A stretch of 64,000 nt of DNA, taken from Nelumbo lutea (taxonomy: Eukaryota > Streptophyta > Magnoliopsida > Proteales > Nelumbonaceae). The notes under the pieces are model-generated. The model was not told the DNA's origin. It did no database searches and was given only the letters and a program-made list of their open reading frames with translations. Within the stretch, counting starts at the first letter, position 1; each line of letters opens with the position of its first letter. This document shows, in pieces, positions 51,751 through 62,975 of the stretch. Both the position numbers and the translations under genes were made by a program. The stretch lies in the NCBI GenBank assembly GCA_022828595.1, contig JAKGHH010000007.1, forward strand, positions 61,244,727-61,308,726. Direction: 5' to 3'.

Positions 51751-53004
51751 TGATGAGGGCAGATTTGGCCCTCTAGTGAAATTGTGACACGTGGCACCTC
51801 ATGACAACTAGGCAAACACCCAGGCAATAACTGACCAAGTTGGTGTCCCACTCGGGCACCGGTCTGGCCGGCCTGGCGCGGCCTAGCGCGACTTGCACGC
51901 GGCCTGGCGCGATCTGCGCGGCCTAACCGACCTGGATCAGCCTGGCACATGATCCGACCTAGCAACCCATAAGACGCCCACCAATGAACCATAATGGCAT
52001 ACCTCGCGAGCTCAGTAGCTCACCAAGGAGCTCACCAAGGAGCTAGGTAGCTCTCCAAGGACCTCGCCACCAAGGAGCCAGGCAGCTCGACAAAGCTCGC
52101 CATAAGCAGCTCGACATAGCTCCCCCGGGCAGCTCGCCACTTGTAGGGTAGCTCGGTACAGAAGAGTAGTTTGGCGTATCGCAGGAAGATCTCCTGCCTA
52201 GCAACCTGGCCCAGACACCGACCCGCTGACTGACATAGGCGCCGACCTGACAACCTAGCCCAAACGTCGACCTGGCCGCCTGACACAAGCGCTAGCCTGA
52301 CAACCTCGAGGAGTTCACCACCGTACCCCGGTTCTGACGGGATATGATGAGTCTTACCGTTTGAAGGCTTTTCACCCACCTAACCCGCGAGGACACCACT
52401 ATATAAGGACTCCGACCCCCAAAGCCAGAGGATGGAAAAAAAAAGGATGGTAACCCCTGCTCTCTAGCTCTCTCGCTCTCTCATTTCTCTCTAAGCTCTC
52501 TGTAATCAGAATGCTAACTTAGGCATCGGAGAGTCCCCGCCAGGAAAATACCCCCATGTCCTCTGATTCAGTTCTCGCAGGTCCCTCAGCTCCCGCCGCC
52601 TACAAAGGAGAGGAAATCACCTCATGCAGAGGGTAGTCAGGTTGTGCTGCACCAGGGAGCTCCACCATCCTCTGAGTTTCAGGTCGCCTAGGAGTAGGTC
52701 AAATGACGAGTCCACCAGGGAGTTCGCCACCAGGAATTCGCCACCAGGCAGTTCGCCACCAGGAAATTCTCCCCCAGGGAGTTCGCCACCAAGTAGCTCG
52801 CCACTAGGGAGCTCGCCACCGGGCAGTTCTCCATCAAGGAGTTCGCTACCAAGCAGTTCGTCACTAAGTAGCTCTCCACCAGGGAGCTCACCACCAAGTA
52901 GCTCAACACTAAGGCACGTCACCACCGGGTCAAATAATGAGGTACTTAGCCAAAAAAATTTATACATCACAAAAAATGATACGTGACCAGAAACAGTTAC
53001 ATTA
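51751..53004. repeat. Left LTR of the 3.7-kb element
   Basis: Starts TGATGAGGGC and ends CAGTTACATTA. It has GGCCTGGCGCGG words (51868-51950), GAGCTC-rich sequence, a TATATAA box at 52400-52406, a CT-rich tract after it, and a 15-bp minisatellite (52712-52918). The sequence after it, ATTGACGTCGTCTGTGGGAA, is in the place of a primer-binding region. Confidence 0.9.
52712..52918. repeat. 15-bp minisatellite in left LTR
   Basis: The unit is close to GGCAGTTCGCCACCA with GGGAGCTCGCCACCA variants. It has no stop in some frames of either strand, giving SSPPG-type and GGELP-type runs that are not evidence for a protein. Confidence 0.9.
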
Positions 53005-54086
53005 ATTGACGTCGTCTGTGGGAACACACTACAAAAAGCTAAGTTCTCATCCTACAAAAGCTAAGTTCTCATCTTATCAAAGCTAAGTCCTCACTTTTTT
53101 AGAAATCGAAGCTATCGCTTTATAGTTTACATCTTTTATGAACTCAAAGACTATGCAAGGAGCTAACAGACTAAGTAGCTCTACCAACCTTACTTTCAAT
53201 TCAGATAATGCCTCATCAGTCCTCTCTGCAAGGTCCCCCTACAAAGATAAGCTCTTCGTGGCTTCCGCTGGAGTTGGCGGCCAACCGACTACATAAGCGT
53301 CCTTACCGGTCGAGCCTTCCAAGGCTCCCGTGTGAGCCGGCGACCTAAAGTTGGTAGTGTTGCCCCCGAAGGTCGAGCTCCTAGTAGCTTCTTGTAGGAG
53401 TGGGTGACCGACATTACAAAGCTGATGCAGCACAATCATAGCTCGACACCTCACAGGCAAAGCCTACGAGCTACATTACTACTTAAGACCCGGTCGCCTC
53501 TCCGGCACGGGCAAAGTCAAAAAAGAGTAGACTACGAGTCACTCCCAAAGCCTACGGGCCACATTACTGCTTAAGACCCGGTCGCCTCTCCGACACAGGC
53601 AAAAGTCAAAGAAGAGTAGACTGCGAGTCACTCCCAAAGCCTACGGGCCACATTACTGCTTAAGACCCGGTCGCCTCTCTGGCACGAGCAAAAGTCAAAG
53701 AAGAGTAGATTACGAGTCACTCCCAAAGCCTACGGGCCACATTACTACTTAAGATCCAGTCACCTCTCCGGCACGGGCAAAAGTCAAAGAACAGTAGACT
53801 ACGAGTCACTCCCAAAGCCTGCAGGCCACACTATTGCTAAATATCCAGTCTCTTCCTCAGCAGAAGCAAAATCAGCAAAAGTGAACTATAAGTTGCCCCC
53901 AGAGCCTAAGGGCTACACTACTGAACTGGCGGAGACCTCCTCACCTTAGTGGCAGCTCGCCACATACAGCCAGCTCCCAAAGCCTAAGGAATTGGATCAG
54001 CACTTACTAGCTCGTCGACTTACGGGCCAAAAGAAGAAATCTACTCCCTTCGTTGAATTACTCTCAGCTCGGGAGTGAGGGGCAAA
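53005..54086. other. Interior of the 3.7-kb LTR element
   Basis: No gag, protease, RT or integrase motif was found. About 4.5 copies of an 89-bp unit (53455-53850) start at CACTCCCAAAG (53540, 53629, 53718, 53807). Diverged copies continue to about 53,990. Confidence 0.85.
53455..53850. repeat. 89-bp tandem repeat
   Basis: The copies are spaced exactly 89 bp apart and each holds CACATTACTGCTTAAGACCC and AAAGTCAAAGAAGAGTAGA in slightly varied form. Confidence 0.92.
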
Positions 54087-55457
54087 TGATGAGGGCATAT
54101 ATTGTCCCTCCAGTGAAATTGTGACATGTGGCACCTCGTGACAAGTAGACAAACACCCAGGCAACAACTTACCAAGTTGGTGTCCCACCCGGGCACCGGT
54201 CTGGCCGGCCTGGAGCGACCTACACGTGGCCTACAGGCAGCCTGGCGCGGCCTGCGCGTGGCCTGGCGCGGCTTGCGCGCGGCCTGGCGCAGCCTGCTAG
54301 CACGACCTTGACGCGACCTGGCTGGATCAGCCTAGCACATGATCCGACCTGGCCGACCTGGCAACCCACAAGATGCCCACCGATGAACTAGAACGGCATA
54401 CCCTACGAGCTCGGTAACTCACCAAGGAGCTCGGTAGCTCACCAAAGAGCTCGCCAAGGAGCTAGGCAGCTCTCCAAGGAGCTCACCACCAAGGAGCCAG
54501 GCAACTCAACAAAGCTCTCCAAGGAGTTCAACATAGCTCCCCCGGGCAGCTCGCCACTTGTAGGGTAGCTCGGTACAGAAGAGTAGTTTGGCGTATCGCA
54601 GGAAGATCTCATGCCTGACAACCTGGCCCAGACACCGACCCGCCGACTGACACAGGCGCCGACCTGACAACTTGGCCCAGGTGCGGACCTGGCCGCCTGA
54701 CACAAGCGCTAGCCTAACAACCTCGAGGAGTTCACCAACGTACCCCGGTTTTGATGGGATATGATGAGTCTTACCGTTTGAAGGCTTTTCACCCACCTAA
54801 CCCGCGAGGACACCACTATATAAGGACTTCGACCCCCAAAGCCAAGGGGAGGGAAGAAAAGGATGGTAACCCCTACTCTCTAGCTCTCTCATTTCTCTCC
54901 AAGCTCTCTGTAATCAGAATGCTAACTTAGGCCATCGGAGAGTCCCTGCCAGGAAAATACCCTCGGGTCCTCTGATTTAGTTCTCGCAGGTCCCTCAGCT
55001 CCCCGCCTACAAAGGAGAGGAAATCACCTCACGCAAAGGGTAATCGGGTTGCGCTGCACTAGAGAGCTCCACCATCCTCTGAGTTGCAAGCCGCCTAGGA
55101 GCAGGTCAAATGACGAGTCCACCAGGTAGTTCGCCACCGAGCAGCTCGCCACTAGGCAGTTCACCACTAGGGAGCTCGCCACCAGGCAGTTCGCCACCAA
55201 GGAGTTCTCCACCAGGCAGTTCGCCACCAGGGAGCTCGCCACCAGGCAGTTCGCCCCCAGGGAGCTCGCTACCATGCAGTTCGCCACCAAGCAGTTCACC
55301 ACCAGAGAGCTCGCCACCAGGCAGTTCTCCACCAGGTAGTTCGCCACCAATTAGCTCATCACCAAGGCACGTCACCACCGGGTCAAATAACGAGGTAGTT
55401 AGCCACAAAAATTTATAAATTACAAAAAATGGTATGTGACCAGAAACAGTTACATCA
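54087..55457. repeat. Right LTR of the 3.7-kb element
   Basis: Starts TGATGAGGGC and ends CAGTTACATCA. The TATATAA box is at 54817-54823 and the 15-bp minisatellite at 55119-55370. It is 117 bp longer than the left LTR, at least partly through more GGCCTGGCGCGG words (54200-54310) and more minisatellite units. Confidence 0.9.
55119..55370. repeat. 15-bp minisatellite in right LTR
   Basis: About 17 units of the same 15-bp motif as at 52712-52918. Confidence 0.9.
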
Positions 55458-55508
55458 CAAGTGTTGGGACCAATTCCACCATTTGTTATATGGGTTTCCC
55501 CATGTTTA

Positions 55509-58063
55509 GGCCATGCTTGAGAGTGCTTAAAAATAAGTGCTTATTTGGGTCGGGACCACGCCATTAAGCACTTATTGATGTTTGGGAAATAAGCCCAAAA
55601 TAAGTGCTTATTTTAAAAATAAGGGACTATTTTTTTATGCCCAAATTTTTAACTTTTTTAAGTGCTTATACAATAAATACTTATTCAATTTTCTTCCAAA
55701 ATTATCCCTAGTTGAATTTTAAAATACCACGTATAAAACTATCCCTAGTTGAATTTTATAAAAGTACTTTTTTATAAAAATACTTTCGCAAAAGTGCTTT
55801 TGTTAAAGTAATTCCAAAAAAGTGCTTTCATAAAAGTACTTCAATGAAAGTACTATCATAAAAGTGTTTTCATAAAAGTATTTTTGTTAGACAGTTTTGT
55901 ATGCCCTTAGCTTCAATCAGAAGGATGTACTTTATGAGTTTATTGTAAATGAATAAAGATACATATTTGATTCATGTTCCCTTGGTATGTTTCTATGTAA
56001 TACCCTTAAACTAGACACTTAATGAGACTCGTGTTAATTTAGAATGTTCACAACTAATGGGTCGGTCTATGGTGACCTATCCTTACAAGGCTGACACTGT
56101 GGTGCCACCAAGTCGGTTGGGATGGCCAGTCTCAGCTGCCAGGGTGAGACCCTAGGCACATACATTGTAGGATTAATTGAATCTTTGAATTGGACCAGAT
56201 TTCTAGTATTGCCCTGGACCTTAGAGATTGATGGGCAAAACTGGAAAGTTACACCCGACCCATAGACTCGATTATGATACTGCAGTAGGTGTCGGATTGG
56301 GTTGTCTTTGATGTACCAATCAGTGAGATCCTTAGCAGGGGTCAAAACATGGGTATGTTGGGACAGTCCGAGAATTCATCTCAGTGGGTGATCATAGTGA
56401 CAGGATCAACCCCTTTGTTGGACAAAGGTAATGATAGGGGATGCACTCTTACTGATGGAAACCAAAACTATCAGCAGCCAATTTCAATCGTTGATATTTG
56501 TTTTGTAAAGTATATTTTATATGAGATATAAAAGTATATATATTATGGTTTCTAAAAGGTTTGCAAAAATTTTTTAATTCCCGGGATCCATATAAGTAGA
56601 GAGTGCAACACTGTTCCTTGCAGCCGAGGGAGAGGTCCTCTCTTGTCGGGCAGTGTATGATCATTATGGGCTAAGAGGTTAAGTGTAAGACCATTGAGAA
56701 TAATACTTGATGGGCTAATCTTGCATCTGCCCACAATCCCTGGGTGTTACAAGGTGGCTTGGCCCAGGGACCACTTAGGGTAAGTGTTGGGCCCATTTAT
56801 CCCATTAGTTGGGTTTGAGGGGGTACACTGTCTTCAGCAGTGCATTCGGCCAGGCCTTGTAACAAAGGCTGGGCTGAACCCATGTGGCTGATGTGTAGAT
56901 CAATGCTTGGGTCCCACGCCATATAAGGAAGCCCAACTGGGCAGCAGTTTGGAAGGCTTTTTGAGTACATAACCTTAAATGGGCCTTAAGCTCATTTCGA
57001 ACTGGACTGATTTGATCGGTCATTTAAAGGGGGCGAATTCTGAAGTGGGTCAGCTAAAAGGATTGGGCTTAGACCCTATCCACTCAGAGAGTCCAAGATC
57101 TAAATGAGATTTAGATCTGGAAACCTCCTAATTATATTAGGAAATAGCTGATCTGATCTGCAGATAAGATAAGGATTATCCCTTATCACTAAGGGACTTC
57201 TAACCCAAATATGATTTGGATTAGCAACTCCTAATCTGATTAGGAGCTGATCCCTTTGAGATTATAAAAGGGGAAGGGGGCGGCAGCCTTTTACATGATC
57301 AACAACATTCTTCTCTTGAAGAAAGAGATATTGAGAGATTTCCTGCATACTGCGAATTCTCTCCTGCCGCCACCTTCCTGCCATTGCCATTCCTTCAGAT
57401 CGATCTCCAGTTCTTGGAGTAATCAAGATTTGATCTTGATCTCAATCTTTTTGGAAAAGATTGGTTGGAGCTGTACTCACAAGCCGTCCAGTTGATTCTT
57501 GCGAAGGGTCAAGTTCTTTTGAAGAACATTGTTGATTCTGCTCCATCCTTCACTGTGCCATTTTCAGTGGGAGCAGATTTTGGATCCTTCCTTGGGCGTG
57601 AACACCTCCATTGGGATATAGTATTTGTCCGTATCAGGTATAATCCTCTCCCACTCTTTTTGGTTCAGATCTGGTTCAGTTTATGGTTCAAGATTGATCC
57701 TTGAAAATATGATTTTCTAAATAGGGAATACGATTCCCAGTTGAAGGGAGAGATAAATTTTTTGAAATTCGCCCTTATTCCGCAATCTTTGGGCGTCCAT
57801 AGGATGGATCTCTCATCCTTTCAATTTTTACAAAAGTGATTTCATAAAAATGCTTTTATTAAAGCGCTTTCATAAAAGTACTTTCGTAAAATTTGAAAGA
57901 AAATAAAGGACAAAATAGTCACAAATGTTTATTTAAGTGCGTAATGGATAAAAGACTACCAAACGTCCAATATGAAATAAATGCTTATTTTAAGTTGGGT
58001 GTTAAATGCAAATAAGTACTTATTCAAATAAGCACTTGTTTTTAAGCACTCCCAAACATGGCC
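55509..58063. mobile_element. Harbinger-like MITE carrying a solo LTR
   Basis: The ends are inverted repeats of about 38 bp with three mismatches, starting GGCCATGCTTGAGAGTGCTT on the left and GGCCATGTTTGGGAGTGCTT read inward from the right. TTA flanks both sides (55506-55508 and 58064-58066). A TTA duplication and a GGCC-TGTTTGG start fit the PIF/Harbinger group. The element is about 610 bp without the solo LTR and has repeated AAAAGTGCTTTCATAAAAG words but no transposase. Confidence 0.85.
55885..57823. mobile_element. Solo LTR, 1.94 kb
   Basis: Starts TGTTAGACAG and ends ATCCTTTCA. The exact 5-bp duplication ATTTT flanks it (55880-55884 and 57824-57828). A TATA-like TTATAAA at 57262-57268 is followed by purine-rich sequence. 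No coding domain was found and no second LTR is present. It splits the MITE described above. Confidence 0.85.
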
Positions 58064-58080
58064 TTAGAAACTTTATGATC

Positions 58081-59725
58081 CGACTTGTGTAAGAAAAAGA
58101 AAGATTGGAAGGAGTGGAGTTTGGTTCAACTACTCCAATTACCCTATTGAGATCACGTGTTAATTTTAGCTCATTAAAAATGGGAAGACAAGTTCACCTT
58201 TTGATTGTCATAACTTATCTTTGGAAGGGTTTAACACTGCACTACAAACACCTAGGAACACCAAGACTAGTCATGACACCTACACGCACTCGGCAAGGTC
58301 ATGCTAGTCACAAATTTGATTGTTAACAATTATTATGGGGTTATGGCAACCGAATGGGCACAATCTTTTATAGTTGGATGTGAAAACTTGTATAACAGAT
58401 AGCAGAATTGGTCTCACCAACTAGACACATAAGACAAGGTCAAGTAGGCTAAAACTGTGATTTTGATGTTTAAACTATTAAGGACCGTTATGGGTGTTTT
58501 AGTAGCTGGATGGGCACTATCATTCATTCATCGGAGTATGTGAAAACCAATGTAATAAATGGTAGAATTGGTCCTTGTAACTAAACAAGACACAAAAGGT
58601 CGAACCGACCAAAATTGCAATTTCAAAGTTTCGATCATTAAGGCCCATTATAGGAGTTCTGTGGCCAAAACTATGATTTCACAGTTTCCAACCACTAAGG
58701 AGCATTGGGGGGGGGGGGGGACAGATGATGGAAATGGCCTCAGTACTTGGAAAGACAAAACTCGGGGGGGGGGGGGGGTTGCCACCTAACTGACCACCAT
58801 CCTTTACTTGCGGATGTGGAAACTAGTATAATGGATAACATAACTAGTCCTGATACTTGGAATTGCAAAATAGGGTTGGGCTTATAATTTTGCAATTTTG
58901 ATCGCTAAGCAACATTACGGGGGTTATCGCAATTGAATGGACACTATCTCTTATGGACAAATGTGGAAACCAATATAACGAATAGCACAATAGGTTTTGA
59001 CACTTGGAATTGCAAAATAGGGTCAGTTTGGCCAAAATTATGATTTCATAGTTTTGATCGTTAAGGAATAGTATGGGTGGTGGTTCAACGATTGGATAGG
59101 CATTATCATCTTTTACAAGAGAATGAACTACCGAATAGAAATAGGCCAGCCAAAATTATGATTTCATAGTTTCAATCATTAAAGACCATTATGGGGGTTC
59201 TGACGATTAAATGGGGACTTAGAAACCCATTTAACAGATGGCACAGTTTGTTCGAGCACCTAGAACCGCCAAACATATCCGAGCTAGTTAAAAATGTGAT
59301 TTCATTGTTTTGATTGTTAAGGATTGTTATTGGTATTCTGGCAATCATATGGGGTCCATCTTTTACAGGTAGATGTGAAAAGCTGTATAATGGATGGTTG
59401 AATTGGTTCTGGCAGCTTAACATACTGAATAGGGTCAAGTTAAACAAAAATTGTGAATTCAAAGTTTCAATCATTAAGGACACACCATCTTTTACTAAAG
59501 GATGTGGAAACTAGTATAACAGATGACATAGTTGGTCCTAACACCTAGAATTATAAAATAGGGCTAGTCTAGCCAAAATTGTGATTTTATAGTTTTCAAC
59601 ATTAAGGACCGCCACAGAGGGTTTGGTGCCTAGATAGGCACCATCTTTTACCCACAGACGTGAAAACCATTATAATGGATAGCACCAATGGTTTCAACAC
59701 CTATAACTACAAATAGGGTTGGGTT
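58081..59725 (-). repeat. Degenerate tandem array, inverted to 50120-51746
   Basis: The phrases CCATCTTTTAC, GGATGTGGAAACTAGTATAA and AAATTATGATTTCATAGTTT are reverse complements of the left array's phrases. About ten units follow one another. Two long G runs lie at 58708-58719 and 58766-58778. Confidence 0.85.
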
Positions 59726-60050
59726 AACCATGTTATTGCTTGTTTGTTTATTCACACTGTGCACACATCATCTTGCATTTAGATTTAGCATCCCATCGTC
59801 CTATTAGGATAGAGTCCAGTGCACTTGGGGCATTAGGACTAGAACCCGGTGAGGCGAGTGGAAAGCTTTCAACCAGTCATCAACTAGAGAACCCCGTATA
59901 GGTGGAGTTTGCAGATTGGTGATCTCAGCTAAGGATCTAGGTGTCACACCCCAACCTTATGCATCACACTCCACACGTCAACCTAGTCAATTAGAGTGTC
60001 AACCACCTCAGCTTTGCATGCTTGCATGCCCCTTGTGGGGCCCACATCAA
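59726..60050 (+). other. Possible start of a gypsy element
   Basis: TGTCACACCCCAACC at 59941 resembles LTR starts in plant gypsy elements. Flanks and a second LTR were not found. Confidence 0.3.
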
Positions 60051-60401
60051 ATAAAAAATAAAAAATATATAAAATTAAAAATACACATATCAAAATAAAG
60101 TAAAACAAAAAACAGAGAAAAACAATTGAAATAAAAGGGGTAGGGAAGTTTAGTTAAGCACAAATACACATACAAGAAAAAAATAAAAAACAAAAATGGA
60201 AAAGAGAAAATAGAATGGAAAGGGAAAATAGAAAATTAAAAAAAGTATATAAAATAACCAAATTCCCAAAAAAAAATTAAAAAATCAAATAAAAACTCAA
60301 AAAGTATAATAATAAACCCTAGAAATCAAAAGAGAGAAAAAAATTAAAGAGGAAGTTTTTTATAAATAAAGAAAAGAAAGAAATAGAAAAAGAAAGAAAA
60401 C

Positions 60402-60440
<39 letters not shown>

Positions 60441-60517
60441 GAAAAATATGATAATAATTCTGCATATTGCTTTTGGATAATTAAGAAAAATTAATCATAG
60501 CACATTCGTAACAAATA

Positions 60518-60557
<40 letters not shown>

Positions 60558-61140
60558 TAAAAATAGAAAGAAAGAAAAATTGGGGGAAAATAAACCAAAT
60601 TATTTAAATGGAAAATATTAACCATATTTCTTTTAGGATAATTAATTAGAAAATGATAAAAATATAATGATAGTAAAAATAAAAATATTAAAAAAATAAA
60701 AATCCATAATAAAAAAACAAAATCATCAGATCAAGTAAAAAATAAGTAATAACTAAATGGTAGTAACAATAATGAATAAAAACCGTAAACAAAAATCCAA
60801 AAGACAAAATAATAATAAATGATTCAAATAAATGAAGGAAAAGAAAGAGAGAAACAAGAAGAAGGAGAAAATTGAAATATATAAACATTAAAATGGAATT
60901 AAAAGAAAGGATAAAAAGGGAAAGAAAAGAGGGAACAAGAAAAAAGAAGAATAAGAGAGGGAATATAAAAATAATAATAATAAATAAAATAAGATAAAGG
61001 ATAAAAAATAAAAAATCAAGGTTAAGAGGTGCAAAAGCCTAAATATTAAATAAAAATAAAAGTTCAAAAAATCAAAATCTTAAAAAAAATAATAAAAATT
61101 CAAAAAGAGAGAGTGAGTGAATAAGAGATGAATAAAGAAA
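60050..61140. repeat. A-rich strand-asymmetric tract with (AAT)n
   Basis: For about 1.1 kb the plus strand is made almost wholly of A with T and G, including (AAT)n runs at about 60402-60438 and 60521-60555. C is nearly absent. No coding frame beyond spurious Lys- or Phe-rich ones. Confidence 0.85.
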
Positions 61141-61359
61141 GAAGAAGTTGCTAACTAAGTTATGATGACAGGAGAACACCATTAGGAATCCTAAACCTCC
61201 GACTCGTCATATAATAACCAGATCAGTTGCACGAGCTATGGCACAAGATTTACCCTAGGTTGAGAATGCTATCGCCCTTTCATCTGTGGATTTGTTTAAT
61301 TCGTCAGACTTAAGGATACCAGTCTTGGTCCCATACACTGAGTAACTCAAATTTTAGGA

Positions 61360-62975
61360 GAAGCTAGAGGAAGTGATAGGTCAATTTGTAGCCTCTCGCA
61401 AAGAACATATCTGGTCACAACCACCTCCTCCTCCACAACAAATCAAAGCACCCAACCACCAGCATCAGGAGCCTTCCCACCTTTACACCTTCGAGCACAT
61501 CAACAACTTTTCCACCTTTCACATACTCTTTGTTCCTGACATCCACCACATCCAATACTACCTTTACACCCTCCTTCATGTTTATTGTTTTGTCACACCA
61601 ACCTCTATCCCAACCAAACTTTAGCTTTCCAAAGTAGTCCTACTGCTAGCCTACTCTAACCGTATTCAGTGAGGAAGATCCCAAGTTTACTACTACACCA
61701 CCCTCCTATGTTCCAAACTCCTTAGAAGGATGATGTGGGAAAGGAATTATGTTTGTACCTAGATGCCAAGTTGCTTGAGAAGTTCAAGATGCCTGATTTT
61801 GAGAAATTTGATGGAAAAGGTTGTATGTAGCTTAAAAGTCTTTTGTGGGTATATGTTTCAATATGGTTCCGATGAGAAATTTCTAATCCAGATGTTTTAG
61901 AAAAGCTTTACTGGGAGTGCTAGAATGTGGTTTGCCAATGTTGAGGAAGAGAAAAAGAAATAATGGAAAGGAGTATTTAAAGCATTCTTAGACCACTTTT
62001 TTTACAACATTGAATTAGTGCCAAATCAAATAGATCTTGAATTCATGACTTAAAACCATGGAGAATCTTTCCTAGATTATGCCTATAGGTAGCATGAAAT
62101 GGCATCCAAACTGCGTAACCCCCATTTCCAAGGAAGAAATGGTTATGTTTTTTGTCAAGACTTTGAAAGATCTCTATCTTACTATGTTGGTTGCATAATC
62201 GCTTAAGGACTTCAACAAAGTAGTGAAATGATCTATCATAATTGAAGAATCTCTTAAGCATGGCCAGATGATTGGAGTAGGGGCAACAACCTCTAAGCCA
62301 AAGAAGTCTGGAACCAAGTATCAGGGATAGAGTGAAGTACAATTCATATTTAGCTACCTAGCTAGCTTTGCATCCACAACTCTATCTAATCATTCTTTTA
62401 GGGTGCCTATTCCAATGCATCAACAGTCACGTCAATAGCAGTGCACCCTTAAGGACTTTAACAAAGTAGTGAAAAGATTTATCATAATTGAAGAATCTCT
62501 TAAGCATGGCCGGATGATTGGGGTAGGGGAAACCACCTCTAAGCCAAAAAAGTTTTGAACCAAGTATCAAGGAGGGAGCGAAGTACAATTCATATCTGGC
62601 CACCCAACTAGATTTGCAACCACAACTCCATCTAATCATTCTTTCAGGGTGCATACTCAAGTGCATCCACAATACTCAAGTGCATCCACAATCATGTCAA
62701 TAACAACACACCCCAAAGGTGCAACAAGCACCCAAAACATAAAAGGAGTTGCCCCCACTTCCTTGTCCACACTCTCAGTTGTTATCTACCTTGGTTAAAG
62801 ATGGATATTTAGAGTTTCCTGAAGAGAGACCTCTATTAGTGCTTAAACCAAAGCATTATGATGAGAATGCCTATTGTGATTATCATAGAAGCCCATGGCA
62901 TATCATTGATAATTGCCATCAGCTCAGGATTACGGTTCAAAAGCTAATTGATCAAGGTCTCATTGCATTTTAGAG
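61360..62975 (+). pseudogene. Ty3/gypsy gag, decayed
   Basis: The plus strand gives QPPPPPQQIKAPN, then FKMPDFEKFDGKG (near 61,790), frame-shifted stretches equal to the plant retrotransposon gag core (ARMWFANVEEEKK near 61,930; HFFYNIELVPNQ near 62,000; HGESFLDYAYR) and a Cys-His segment YCDYHRSPWHIIDNCHQL near 62,870. Several stops and frameshifts make it inactive. No protease, RT or integrase follows before 64,000. Confidence 0.75.
62205..62697 (+). repeat. 246-bp tandem duplication in gag
   Basis: AAGGACTTCAACAAAG at 62205 recurs as AAGGACTTTAACAAAG at 62451, and the following 240 bases correspond with scattered changes. 246 bp is 82 codons, so the duplication preserved the frame. Confidence 0.9.

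Larger units (their letters stand above)
51751..55457. mobile_element. Non-coding LTR retrotransposon, 3.7 kb
   Basis: Two LTRs (51751-53004 and 54087-55457) enclose 1,082 bp. The exact 5-bp duplication CAAGT flanks the element (51746-51750 and 55458-55462). Removing the element restores the phrase CCAAGTGTTGGGACCAATT of the surrounding array. The right LTR has TG and CA ends; the left LTR ends TA by a point change. A polypurine tract GGGAGTGAGGGGCAAA (54071-54086) precedes the right LTR. The interior has no gag or pol, only an 89-bp tandem array, so it is non-autonomous. Confidence 0.93.

Noticed and set aside
52032..52379. 115-residue minus frame in the LTR and its twin at 54506-54796
   Set aside because: It lies in LTR sequence around the TATA box, has no known domain, and the two copies have diverged in reading.
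53455..53990. Regular array that might be taken for CRISPR
   Set aside because: The repeats are contiguous 89-bp units without unique spacers, in plant DNA inside an LTR element.
55106..55418. Open frames of about 100 residues on both strands, Pro/Ser/Gly-rich and Gly/Glu-rich
   Set aside because: They are products of the 15-bp minisatellite, whose length is a multiple of three. The same appears at 52617-53027. There is no domain.
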